A stretch of 13,461 nucleotides of DNA from Lachnospiraceae bacterium. GTDB taxonomy: Bacteria > Bacillota > Clostridia > Lachnospirales > Lachnospiraceae. This document shows, piece after piece, positions 5,476-12,135 of this stretch. How positions within the stretch are numbered: position 1 is the first letter of the stretch; the number at the start of each line of letters is the position of its first letter. The stretch lies in assembly GCA_900766575.1 (NCBI GenBank), contig CAAFVW010000048.1, positions 1 through 13,461 on the forward strand. Direction: 5' to 3'. The notes under the pieces are model-generated. The model searched no databases and was not told where the DNA came from. It saw only the letters and a list, made by a program, of their open reading frames with translations. The position numbers were made by a program, and so were the translations under genes.

Positions 5476-6201
5476 TCAGCCACTGATTGCAAGCATATCC
5501 ATAGGATTGATATAGCTTCCGTCCTTCTGCATCTGGTATCCCAGATCTGTATTATCCTCACTGATTACAAACAGTGTTGTGCCCTGGACAACAGAGTCCC
5601 CGGCATTTACTGTGGCATCTCCTTTGTTCCGATAGATGGTAATGTAACCATTGCCATGATCCACCCATACGCTGTGTCCGTAGGTTTCATCGTCATTTAC
5701 GGCGATCACCGTGCCGCTGGCCGCAGCTACGACAGTCGTTCCTACCGAAGCATGGAAAATACACATCGGCTCGCCCTCGCTCACTTCCTCCATGGATGCG
5801 GAACCCGTCAACGGGAATTCCGTGGGAAGGCTTTGTTTCTCCAGTGTCGCAGATAACTCACTCTCGCTCTGTACTTTCTGGCTTACCGTATCACTCAATA
5901 TCTGTATTTCTTCCGCCTGTTCCGTTACCTGCGCTTCCAGTTTGCTGTTCTGTTCGCTCAGTGTCTTGTTCTCTTCTTCCAGTGCCACGACCTGTTCATG
6001 GTTCCGTCTGCTGGCGTTCTCCCAAAGCTGTCCTTCGTAGATAAAATAGCCAATCACTCCGCCGATCAGTATACATAACATCAGTACCACGACTTCCACG
6101 ATCCATGCACGTACACGGAACTGCTTTACATTGGCATCTGCTGCGTCTGACGTAAGAATCAGCACATGATTCAATCTTCGCTTATGTTTACGTCCTTTCA
6201 T
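5476..6201 (-). CDS. Membrane-anchored M23-like protein with a degenerate active site
   Basis: The ATG at 6201 is chosen (241 residues) because GGAGGT at 6213 to 6208 precedes it by six bases; an ATG eight codons upstream at 6225 has no such site. Order: basic N-terminus (MKGRKHKRRLNH), one membrane segment (about 33 to 55), a coiled coil (about 66 to 123) and a LytM/M23-like domain (about 130 to 241). The domain keeps GTTVVAAASGTVIAV (154 to 168) and DHGNGYITIY (181 to 190). Yet the usual HxGxD motif is absent before GTTVV, and the second His of the HxH pair is Asn192. It is therefore probably inactive, as for SpoIIQ and other scaffolding M23 proteins. With the bactofilin downstream, a structural or activator role at the envelope is likely. 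Confidence 0.85.
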   Translation of the reverse strand: MKGRKHKRRLNHVLILTSDAADANVKQFRVRAWIVEVVVLMLCILIGGVIGYFIYEGQLWENASRRNHEQVVALEEENKTLSEQNSKLEAQVTEQAEEIQILSDTVSQKVQSESELSATLEKQSLPTEFPLTGSASMEEVSEGEPMCIFHASVGTTVVAAASGTVIAVNDDETYGHSVWVDHGNGYITIYRNKGDATVNAGDSVVQGTTLFVISEDNTDLGYQMQKDGSYINPMDMLAISG

Positions 6202-6228
6202 AGAGTCACCTCCGCTAAACATCATCCC

Positions 6229-6257
6229 ATTTTACCACAGGAAAGCCCTTACAGCAA
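6229..6257 (-). promoter_or_regulatory. Promoter of the M23-like/bactofilin operon
   Basis: On the minus strand TTGCTG (6257 to 6252), 17 bases, then TAAAAT (6234 to 6229) with TGG before it (extended -10). The start near 6222 keeps GGAGGT in the message and leaves the upstream ATG at 6225 out of it, which supports the start at 6201. The -35 is a poor match. Confidence 0.5.
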
Positions 6258-6362
6258 TCATTTCTTAACAATTTTGTAATATTTTCCCAAGTTTTTCTTC
6301 ATTTCTTCGTATTAATTAAGGAATTCCATATAAATTTTTGTGCAATTTAACAAAATCGTCTA

Positions 6363-6391
6363 TTTACTTTTACTACCCGCTGTGCTATGAT
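6363..6391 (+). promoter_or_regulatory. Promoter of the cold-shock gene
   Basis: TTTACT (6363 to 6368), 17 bases, then TATGAT (6386 to 6391) with TGC before it (extended -10). The layout matches the yerC promoter. The expected leader is about 68 nt. The rest of the 6258 to 6465 gap is AT-rich with no gene seen. Confidence 0.65.
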
Positions 6392-6465
6392 GCAGTTGCT
6401 GAGGCGATGTTGTATACATTGCAAAAAAGGCAAATGACAGGAAAGAATTTGTGGAGGTATCTATT

Positions 6466-6666
6466 ATGAACAAAGGTACAGTTAAGTGGTTCAACAACCA
6501 GAAGGGTTATGGTTTCATCTCTGATGAATCCGGTAAGGATGTATTCGTACACTACAGCGGACTGAATATGGAAGGCTACAAGACTCTGGAAGAGGGCGCA
6601 TCCGTTTCTTTTGATGTGGTAGACGGCGAGAAGGGTCCTCAGGCTGTTAACGTAACCAGACTTTAA
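6466..6666 (+). CDS. csp: Cold-shock protein (CspA family)
   Basis: The 66-residue product is a single cold-shock OB-fold covering the whole chain. MNKGTVKWFNNQKGYGFISD contains RNP1 (KGYGFI, 13 to 18), and VFVHY (26 to 30) is RNP2; both carry the aromatic residues that stack on single-stranded RNA or DNA. These proteins act as RNA chaperones and antiterminators in the cytosol. The ATG at 6466 is preferred to the in-frame GTG at 6451 because GGAGG (6453 to 6457) lies eight bases before it. The leader of about 68 nt could allow post-transcriptional control as in other csp genes, but no cold box is recognised. It is a single-gene unit closed by a strong terminator. Cold induction cannot be judged; many family members are constitutive. 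Confidence 0.96.
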   Translation: MNKGTVKWFNNQKGYGFISDESGKDVFVHYSGLNMEGYKTLEEGASVSFDVVDGEKGPQAVNVTRL

Positions 6667-6690
6667 TCATAAAACAGATTCATTGATTCT

Positions 6691-6728
6691 GAAAATGCCG
6701 CAGGCTTTCTAAGCTCTGCGGCATTTTC
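6691..6728. terminator. Bidirectional terminator between csp and hisA
   Basis: GAAAATGCCGCAG (6691 to 6703) pairs perfectly with CTGCGGCATTTTC (6716 to 6728), and the interior folds further as GCTT-TCT-AAGC. A- and T-runs flank the stem, so it serves csp on plus and hisA (stop at 6737) on minus. Confidence 0.92.
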
Positions 6729-6736
6729 ATATTCCG

Positions 6737-7516
6737 TTATTCTTCGCTGCATACAGACAACATATCTTCCCATCTCATGCTGCCACCGAACAGATCCAAT
6801 GCACTTCCTATGGTAACGTTCATACGGTTTCTGCTCAGTTTTTTCAGTAAAACCAGATCCTCCATAGAATGTACACCACCTGCATAGGTAATGGGATTCC
6901 CGGTATAGCTGCCGATGGTCTTCACCAGTTCCTGTTCGATTCCCTGTGCCTTGCCTTCCACATCCACCGCATGGATCAGAAATTCGTCGCAATAAGCAGA
7001 CAGCTTTTCAAGCAGCGCCTCATCCACCACTTCTTCCGTCCTCTTCTGCCAGCGGTCCGTTACCACGAGATATTTCTCTCCCACGCGCTTGCAGCTGACA
7101 TCCAGCACCAGATGTTTTTTCCCTGCTGCCTGCACTAACCGGTCCAGTCTGTCGTAATCGATCCTTCCTTCCCGGAACACGTAAGATGTCACGATCACAT
7201 GGGAAGCACCGGCCTTCAGATACTCTGCCGCATTCTCCGCCGTAATGCCTCCTCCGATCTGAAGCCCGCCCGGATAAGCCTCCAGCGCCCGCAGCGCCTG
7301 TTCCTTCGTAGCTTCATAATACGGACTGTCCGCCGCATTCAGCAGGATAATGTGTCCGCCTTTTAAATTATTTTTTTGATACAGTCTCGCATAAAAAGCA
7401 GCATCCTGCTCCGATACGAAATTTTCCTGCGCCTGATCGCCGAGGTCTTTTAAACTTCCACCGACGATCTGTTTTACTTTTCCGTTATGAATATCAATAC
7501 AGGGGCGAAATTCCAT
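6737..7516 (-). CDS. hisA: HisA isomerase of the eukaryotic type
   Basis: The 259-residue TIM-barrel enzyme is the ProFAR isomerase that opens the aminoaldose ring of the histidine intermediate to give PRFAR, the substrate of HisFH. The N-terminus MEFRPCIDIHNGKVKQIVGG resembles yeast HIS6 (CIDLHNGxVKQIVGG) rather than standard bacterial HisA (IPAIDLxxGxCVRL). Catalytic Asp8 and Asp139 (HLVLDVSCK) are seen, with phosphate-binding GGG (88 to 90) and ITYAGGV near the C-terminus. The start at 7516 has GAGGAAG six bases upstream; the frame continues 22 codons further without a good site. It stands alone between a terminator and a divergent lipoprotein gene, outside any his operon. A weak promoter TTGAGG-N17-TAGAAA can be read upstream. 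Confidence 0.92.
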   Translation of the reverse strand: MEFRPCIDIHNGKVKQIVGGSLKDLGDQAQENFVSEQDAAFYARLYQKNNLKGGHIILLNAADSPYYEATKEQALRALEAYPGGLQIGGGITAENAAEYLKAGASHVIVTSYVFREGRIDYDRLDRLVQAAGKKHLVLDVSCKRVGEKYLVVTDRWQKRTEEVVDEALLEKLSAYCDEFLIHAVDVEGKAQGIEQELVKTIGSYTGNPITYAGGVHSMEDLVLLKKLSRNRMNVTIGSALDLFGGSMRWEDMLSVCSEE

Positions 7517-7560
7517 CTTCTTCCTCGTCTTCTTTCCATCATTCTGGATAACTATTTTTG

Positions 7561-7566
7561 TATAAT
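7561..7566 (+). promoter_or_regulatory. Possible -10 box in the divergent hisA/lipoprotein region
   Basis: TATAAT (7561 to 7566) follows TTTTTG and would start a transcript near 7573 toward the lipoprotein gene, but there is no good -35. Between it and the gene lies a short hairpin: CCGG-cc-ACC, TTC loop, GGT-CCGG. The 142-base gap 7517 to 7658 holds nothing else that I can support. Confidence 0.3.
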
Positions 7567-7658
7567 TTTCTAATATCCACACATACTACCCTCAAGCCGG
7601 CCACCTTCGGTCCGGACAGAATATCCCTGTAATGGGTCATCTTGAAATGGAGGACATT

Positions 7659-8075
7659 ATGAAAAATAAGACAACATCCCGCATCGGGAAAAAATTACTG
7701 GTTCTGGGCATCATCACGGTTTACCTGTGCATGGCAGCGGCCTGCGGCACCAACAAAAACAATAATAATTCCGGAAGCATGGCTGCCTCTCCTTCTCCGT
7801 CCACCTCTCCTGCCACTCAGGAGAGTACAGCGACACAGCCGACTAAGACTACAACTACCGACAGCACCATGGGAGATACCAACGGCAACGGTAATACCGT
7901 AGGAGAAAATGATTCCATGATGGACAATGTCGGTAATGCTGTCGGAGAAGCCGGTGATACCGTTGGCAATATCGTAGACGATGCCGCGAACGGAGTCTCC
8001 GATATCACCAACGATCTGGCAGGCAACGGCAACAACAATAACACTGGTGCCACCACCGGAACCAACCAGCAGTAA
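7659..8075 (+). CDS. Small Asn/Thr/Gly-rich lipoprotein
   Basis: The 138-residue product has a signal peptide (MKNKTTSRIGKKLLVLGIIT...) ending in a lipobox-like MAAAC with Cys29. The mature chain is low in complexity: an N/S/T/P-rich linker (about 31 to 75), then an acidic segment with loose repeats of V-G-N/E-x-x-G/D (about 78 to 122, for example DNVGNAVGEAGDTVGNIVDD), then an Asn/Gly/Thr tail. It should be anchored to the outer face of the membrane, with the linker spanning the wall. No enzyme motif is seen and I do not recognise a named family. The ATG at 7659 is fixed by GGAGG at 7649 to 7653; an ATG nine codons earlier lacks a site. It ends one base from the convergent fbp stop with no terminator between. 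Confidence 0.8.
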   Translation: MKNKTTSRIGKKLLVLGIITVYLCMAAACGTNKNNNNSGSMAASPSPSTSPATQESTATQPTKTTTTDSTMGDTNGNGNTVGENDSMMDNVGNAVGEAGDTVGNIVDDAANGVSDITNDLAGNGNNNNTGATTGTNQQ

Positions 8076-8076
8076 T

Positions 8077-10029
8077 CTATACCTCTTCCATGATCGTACC
8101 TTCCCGGTAAGCCTCCAGGAGTTCTTCCAGATAGAAGATATTCTCCTGGATCTCCTTGCCGGTATCTGTATCCGCCACCAGCTTTCTGCGAGGGAAATTC
8201 TCCACCACAACAGAATCCGAGAAAATATCTGATTCTTTGATAATAGCTGCTTCCGTAGATTCGAAGGGTTCATGGGCTACCAGACGCATTCCTCTGGAAT
8301 TACATACCAGGGTATATCCGGCAATTCCCGTTTTCTTCTGATAAGCTTTGGAAAATCCGCCGTCGATAATAAGCAGCTTCCCGCCGCATTTGATGGGTGA
8401 TTCGCCGTGAATCTGTTCTACGGGCACATGTCCGTTGACAATATGGGCATCTGTCTTGTCCAGACCGAATTCTTCCAGAATCCTGCCGATGACTTCCTCG
8501 TCCTCCAACAGCTTATAGTAGCTGTTTTTCTCTTCTGCGTGGGTTTCCTTATCTTCCAGAAAATACCGCTCAAAGGTCGCCATTTTAGCCTTGCCGAATA
8601 CCGGGGACCCAGGTCCGGCCCAGATGTACCAGATCATATCCTGTCCCAGGGCACGCTCCCTGGCATCTTTGGCATAGTAACCTCTTCTGGCATAGTATTC
8701 CAGAATATCATACAATGCTTTTCCGCAATATTCCTTTCCGCAGATCTCCACCTGCATAAAACTGCCGTCCGGATTCAGAGGAACGCAGCCATGATACAGA
8801 AGATTTCCATTATAGATTTTGTACATGCCACCCTTGGAAAAGAGGAATTTCACATGGCGCTGTAATTTTTCACAACGCATAAACACCTGCTGCAGGCGCA
8901 TCATGACCTTGCTCTCTTCTTCCGTAAGTTCGTAAGGGTGCTCCGGATCCACAGTAGGGAAATCCACATCCTTCATGGGATATTCTTTTCCATCCACGCA
9001 GACGGTCTTTTTCTCAAAATCAATCCGGTGCAACAGCATCCGATCCTCCATATGGAACTCCGGATGCCGCATGATCAGCTGTCCTTCCAATTTGAATTGC
9101 AGGATAGCGATGGCCTTGTGCATCTTGGTATCCAGCCCCAGATCCTTGGTATTGTAATCAGTGTTAAACTTGATGGTAAAGGCATCACAGTTGGTATTTT
9201 CATAGGTTTCCAGCGCAAAGGTAGCTAACGGCAGCAAATTGATACCATAGCCATCTTCCAAAGTGGCAAGGTTGCCATATCTGGCGGACATACGGACCAC
9301 ATTTGCGATACATGCCAGACTTCCGGCAGCCGCTCCCATCCACACCATGTCATGGTTGCCCCACTGGACATCCACGGAATGGTATTCACACAAAGTATCC
9401 ATAATAATATGAGGACCGGGACCTCTGTCGTAGATATCGCCAACGATATGGAGGTGGTCAATGACCAGACGCTGAATCAGATGGCTCAGGGCAATGATAA
9501 ACTGTGGTGCCCTGCCAATGCGGATGATCGTATGAATGATTTCATTATAGTATGCCTCTTTATCCTGAATCTCTTCCTTTTCCGTGATCAGTTCCTCGAT
9601 GACATAGGCGAAATCCTTTGGCAACGCTTTTCTGACTTTGGAACGGGTATATTTAGAGGATACTCGTTTGATCACCTGTACCAGACGATGAAGGGAAATC
9701 TTATACCAGTCCTCCAGGTTGTCTTCTTCTCTCTCCACGATCTCCAGTTTGCTCTCCGGATAGTAGATCAGAGTCGCCAGACTTTTTTTATCTTTATTAC
9801 TGATGGTATTTCCGAATTCTTCATCGATCTTGCGGCGGACAGAGCCGGAACCGTTCTTCAATACATGGTTGAACTGTTCATACTCTCCGTGAATATCCGT
9901 CAGGAAATGTTCCGTCCCCTTCGGCAGGTTCAGGATGGACTGCAAATTGATAATCTCCGTGGAAGCTGCCGCGATATTTTTGTACTGGTGCGAAAGAGTC
10001 TTTAGAACTTTCTGTTCCATCTCATTCAT
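8077..10029 (-). CDS. fbp: Fructose-1,6-bisphosphatase, class III
   Basis: The 650-residue protein is the Firmicutes-type fructose-1,6-bisphosphatase of the calcineurin-like phosphoesterase fold. It hydrolyses FBP to fructose 6-phosphate, the committed gluconeogenic step. Metal-binding motifs are in order: DIHGEY (45 to 50), GDIYDRG (197 to 203) and GNHD (224 to 227), with NGHVP and IDGGF near the C-terminus. LPKGTEHFLTDIHGEYEQFN at the start is a strong class III signature, and length is normal for the class. AAAGG lies ten bases before the ATG. It starts 15 bases after the dapB stop and so is probably read on the dapB transcript. No terminator is seen after its stop, which is one base from the convergent lipoprotein stop. 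Confidence 0.97.
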   Translation of the reverse strand: MNEMEQKVLKTLSHQYKNIAAASTEIINLQSILNLPKGTEHFLTDIHGEYEQFNHVLKNGSGSVRRKIDEEFGNTISNKDKKSLATLIYYPESKLEIVEREEDNLEDWYKISLHRLVQVIKRVSSKYTRSKVRKALPKDFAYVIEELITEKEEIQDKEAYYNEIIHTIIRIGRAPQFIIALSHLIQRLVIDHLHIVGDIYDRGPGPHIIMDTLCEYHSVDVQWGNHDMVWMGAAAGSLACIANVVRMSARYGNLATLEDGYGINLLPLATFALETYENTNCDAFTIKFNTDYNTKDLGLDTKMHKAIAILQFKLEGQLIMRHPEFHMEDRMLLHRIDFEKKTVCVDGKEYPMKDVDFPTVDPEHPYELTEEESKVMMRLQQVFMRCEKLQRHVKFLFSKGGMYKIYNGNLLYHGCVPLNPDGSFMQVEICGKEYCGKALYDILEYYARRGYYAKDARERALGQDMIWYIWAGPGSPVFGKAKMATFERYFLEDKETHAEEKNSYYKLLEDEEVIGRILEEFGLDKTDAHIVNGHVPVEQIHGESPIKCGGKLLIIDGGFSKAYQKKTGIAGYTLVCNSRGMRLVAHEPFESTEAAIIKESDIFSDSVVVENFPRRKLVADTDTGKEIQENIFYLEELLEAYREGTIMEEV

Positions 10030-10044
10030 AGGGATATCGCCTTT

Positions 10045-10809
10045 CTACAGTGCTGCGTCAATGACATCAGACATGTTGTACATTCCTGCGGGCTTGCCTG
10101 CCAGGAACTTGGCAGCCTGTACGGCGCCTTTGCCAAACACGGCCTTGGAGTATGCCGTATGGGAGAAGGTGACAACTTCGTCTGCTCCTGCGAAAATCAC
10201 ATCATGATCACCGACAATCGTACCTCCTCTGACAGAGCTGATACCGATCTCTTTCTTCGGTCTCTGCTCTCTGCGGGTGCTGCGGTCGAAAACATATTCA
10301 TATTCACCGTTGAATTCTTCGTTGATGGAATCTGCCAGAGCCAGTGCTGTACCGCTGGGCGCATCCACTTTCAGATTATGATGCTTTTCCACGATCTCCA
10401 TATCAAAGCCGGCATTGGCCAGTACTCCGGCTGCCTCCTTCAACAGCTTCAGCATCAGATTGATGCCCAGGGACATATTGGCAGACTTTAAGATAGCTAC
10501 CTGCTTCGCAGCTTCCTCCACCTTCGTCAGCTGTGCCTCAGATAATCCGGTAGTGCACAGTACGCAGGGAATCTTCTTTTCCACACAGTAATCCAACAGC
10601 TTGTCCACTGCTGCGGCTGCGGAGAAATCAATGATGCAGTCCGCTGCCACATCGCATTTTGCAATGTCCGTGAATACAGGATACGGATTGTGTCCGTCAT
10701 CTCTGGCATCAATTCCCGCCACCAGTTCAATATCGGAATCCGCTGCGATCAGTCCGCTGATCACCTGTCCCATTTTACCGTTACATCCATGCATAATTAC
10801 TTTTACCAT
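10045..10809 (-). CDS. dapB: 4-Hydroxy-tetrahydrodipicolinate reductase
   Basis: The 254-residue enzyme reduces the dapA product to tetrahydrodipicolinate with NAD(P)H, the second step of the diaminopimelate/lysine branch. The nucleotide-binding glycine loop is HGCNGKMG (7 to 14). The catalytic signature EKHHNLKVDAPSGTA spans 141 to 155, with His143/His144 and Lys147. CTTGLS (85 to 90) is the usual mid-chain motif. Length and ends are normal. AGGAGAG lies about eight bases before the ATG. The gene lies 164 bases downstream of dapA on the same strand and 15 bases upstream of fbp. A hairpin in the gap may reduce read-through from dapA, and no clear separate promoter was found. Confidence 0.97.
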   Translation of the reverse strand: MVKVIMHGCNGKMGQVISGLIAADSDIELVAGIDARDDGHNPYPVFTDIAKCDVAADCIIDFSAAAAVDKLLDYCVEKKIPCVLCTTGLSEAQLTKVEEAAKQVAILKSANMSLGINLMLKLLKEAAGVLANAGFDMEIVEKHHNLKVDAPSGTALALADSINEEFNGEYEYVFDRSTRREQRPKKEIGISSVRGGTIVGDHDVIFAGADEVVTFSHTAYSKAVFGKGAVQAAKFLAGKPAGMYNMSDVIDAAL

Positions 10810-10854
10810 TTTTCTTCTCTCCTATCTATGGTTCTATTCTATCCTCAAAATACA

Positions 10855-10876
10855 GATTCCCATGCAGACAGGAATC
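10855..10876 (-). other. Small hairpin in the dapA-dapB gap
   Basis: GATTCC (10855 to 10860) pairs with GGAATC (10871 to 10876) over a 10-base loop, in the leader of dapB. It could be chance, and no ligand-binding RNA class is recognised. Confidence 0.25.
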
Positions 10877-10906
10877 CGTACTCATCTTACCTTTTATCCC
10901 ACACAC

Positions 10907-10944
10907 AAAATTCCCGCCCATGATAAAATTTTCACAGGCGGGAA
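10907..10944 (-). terminator. Probable partial terminator after dapA
   Basis: TTCCCGCC (10911 to 10918) pairs perfectly with GGCGGGAA (10937 to 10944), and the 18-base interior (TGATAAAATTTTCA) can pair further. On the minus strand the stem runs into TTTTGTGTG, a short T-run. It lies 29 bases after the dapA stop, so it may attenuate rather than fully separate dapA from dapB and fbp. Confidence 0.55.
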
Positions 10945-10973
10945 TCTTCCACTCTTGTTCACTATTTTCCAGC

Positions 10974-11858
10974 CTACAGGACACCATAATCCTTCAAGGC
11001 CTTCTCAAGCCTTTTGGCATTGGCCTCTTCCATCTCACACAGAGGCATGCGGAATGCACCGGCTCCCATTCCCATCATATTCAGCGCTGTCTTCACCGGA
11101 ATCGGATTGACTTCGCAGAATAATGCATTACACAGATCCATGGCATCCAGCTGCATCTGACGACTGCCTGCCACATCTCCATCGAAGAACTTCTGGCAGA
11201 TCTCGTGGGTCTGTGCAGGTGCTACGTTGGAAAGTACGGAAATAACGCCGACACCGCCCAGAGACAGGATCGGTACGATCTGGTCATCATTGCCGGAATA
11301 GATATCCACAACTCCCTGACCGATAGCTGCCAGATGTGCGATCTGGCTGATATTGCCGCTGGCTTCCTTGACACCTACGATATTTTCCACATCCCTGCAC
11401 AGCTTTACTACTGTCTCCGGCAGGATATTACAGCCGGTACGGCTGGGCACATTATACAGAATCGCAGGAACCTTCACAGAATCCGCAACGGTCTTGAAGT
11501 GACGGTACAGCCCCTTCTGGGTTGCCTTATTATAGTAAGGACTTACTAACAGAATGCCGTCCACACCATATTTTTCCGCTTCCTGAGACAGATATACCGC
11601 AGTCTCGGTACAGTTGGAACCGGTGCCTGCCACAACAGGAATTCTCTTTGCTACTTTGTCCACGCAGTATTTGATGGTATCCAGATGTTCTTCATGTGTC
11701 AGAGTAGAAGACTCTCCGGTAGTACCACATACAATAATGGCATCTGTGCCATTGGCGATCTGGAATTCGATCAAATCACCGAATTTCTCATAATTGACAG
11801 ATCCGTCCTCGTTCATGGGTGTGACAATCGCCACGCCTGCTCCTTTAAATATTGCCAT
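10974..11858 (-). CDS. dapA: 4-Hydroxy-tetrahydrodipicolinate synthase
   Basis: The 294-residue TIM-barrel aldolase condenses pyruvate with aspartate semialdehyde, the first committed step to diaminopimelate and lysine. GTTGES (45 to 50), YNVPSRTG (135 to 142) and GVKEASGN (162 to 169) are the family motifs, giving Schiff-base Lys164 with Tyr135 and Arg140. Length is normal. GGAGG sits at 11869 to 11865, about six bases before the ATG and only seven bases after the riboswitch terminator. It is controlled by the lysine riboswitch directly upstream and has a clear promoter (12107 to 12135). dapB and fbp follow on the same strand. Confidence 0.98.
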   Translation of the reverse strand: MAIFKGAGVAIVTPMNEDGSVNYEKFGDLIEFQIANGTDAIIVCGTTGESSTLTHEEHLDTIKYCVDKVAKRIPVVAGTGSNCTETAVYLSQEAEKYGVDGILLVSPYYNKATQKGLYRHFKTVADSVKVPAILYNVPSRTGCNILPETVVKLCRDVENIVGVKEASGNISQIAHLAAIGQGVVDIYSGNDDQIVPILSLGGVGVISVLSNVAPAQTHEICQKFFDGDVAGSRQMQLDAMDLCNALFCEVNPIPVKTALNMMGMGAGAFRMPLCEMEEANAKRLEKALKDYGVL

Positions 11859-11875
11859 ATGCTTCCTCCATTTGC

Positions 11876-11906
11876 AAAACGCCAGCGCACAAATGGCGCT
11901 GGCGCT
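11876..11906 (-). terminator. Terminator hairpin of the lysine riboswitch
   Basis: On the minus strand CGCCAGCGC (11904 to 11896), a 7-base loop and GCGCTGGCG (11888 to 11880) form a perfect 9-bp GC stem, followed by TTTT (11879 to 11876). It ends just before the dapA ribosome site. The T-run is short, so occlusion of translation may add to termination. Its 5' arm starts with AGCGCC, which can pair instead with GGCGCT in the aptamer's closing region. Confidence 0.85.
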
Positions 11907-11924
11907 GATTATCCAAGCTTATCT

Positions 11925-12091
11925 GATAGCGCCCCATCTGCTTACGAGATGACAGTCATACGCTTCTTAAACGCATGCCCAAGATAACATATACAGGATA
12001 TCTTATCTTTCGGCGTGTTCCCCTTTCTTTTTCCTTCAACGGTGCCTGTCACCTCTGAAAAAATACTCTTGAAAAACGCAACCTCTATCTT
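11925..12091 (-). promoter_or_regulatory. Lysine riboswitch (L box) aptamer
   Basis: Read on the minus strand, the leader carries the conserved L-box blocks in order: AAGATAGAGGTTGCG, CAAGAGTA, GAAAGGGGAACACGCCGAA, the AAGATAA/TTATCTT arm, GACTGTCA and finally GGGGCGCTATC. The closing stem P1 pairs GATAG (12089 to 12085) with CTATC (11929 to 11925). Spacing and order match the B. subtilis lysC leader, and a length near 167 nt fits the class. Placement directly before dapA and ahead of a terminator indicates an OFF switch: lysine binding stabilises P1 and allows termination. Confidence 0.97.
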
Positions 12092-12106
12092 CCTAAATAT
12101 AGATTT

Positions 12107-12135
12107 ATGATAGCATCAACCCATGTTACTGTCAA
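12107..12135 (-). promoter_or_regulatory. Promoter of the riboswitch-dapA unit
   Basis: On the minus strand TTGACA (12135 to 12130, perfect), 17 bases, then TATCAT (12112 to 12107). Transcription would begin near 12100, nine bases before the aptamer. The -35 overlaps the TGA stop of the cobO gene (12134 to 12132), so the two units are packed end to end. Confidence 0.8.

Noticed and set aside
6392..6465. Cold-shock leader as a known thermosensor RNA
   Set aside because: The roughly 68-nt leader lacks a recognisable cold box or strong stem, so no RNA element is claimed.
9352..10005. 217-codon open frame on the plus strand inside fbp
   Set aside because: It is antisense to conserved class III FBPase motifs; composition and lack of a start signal mark it as a shadow.
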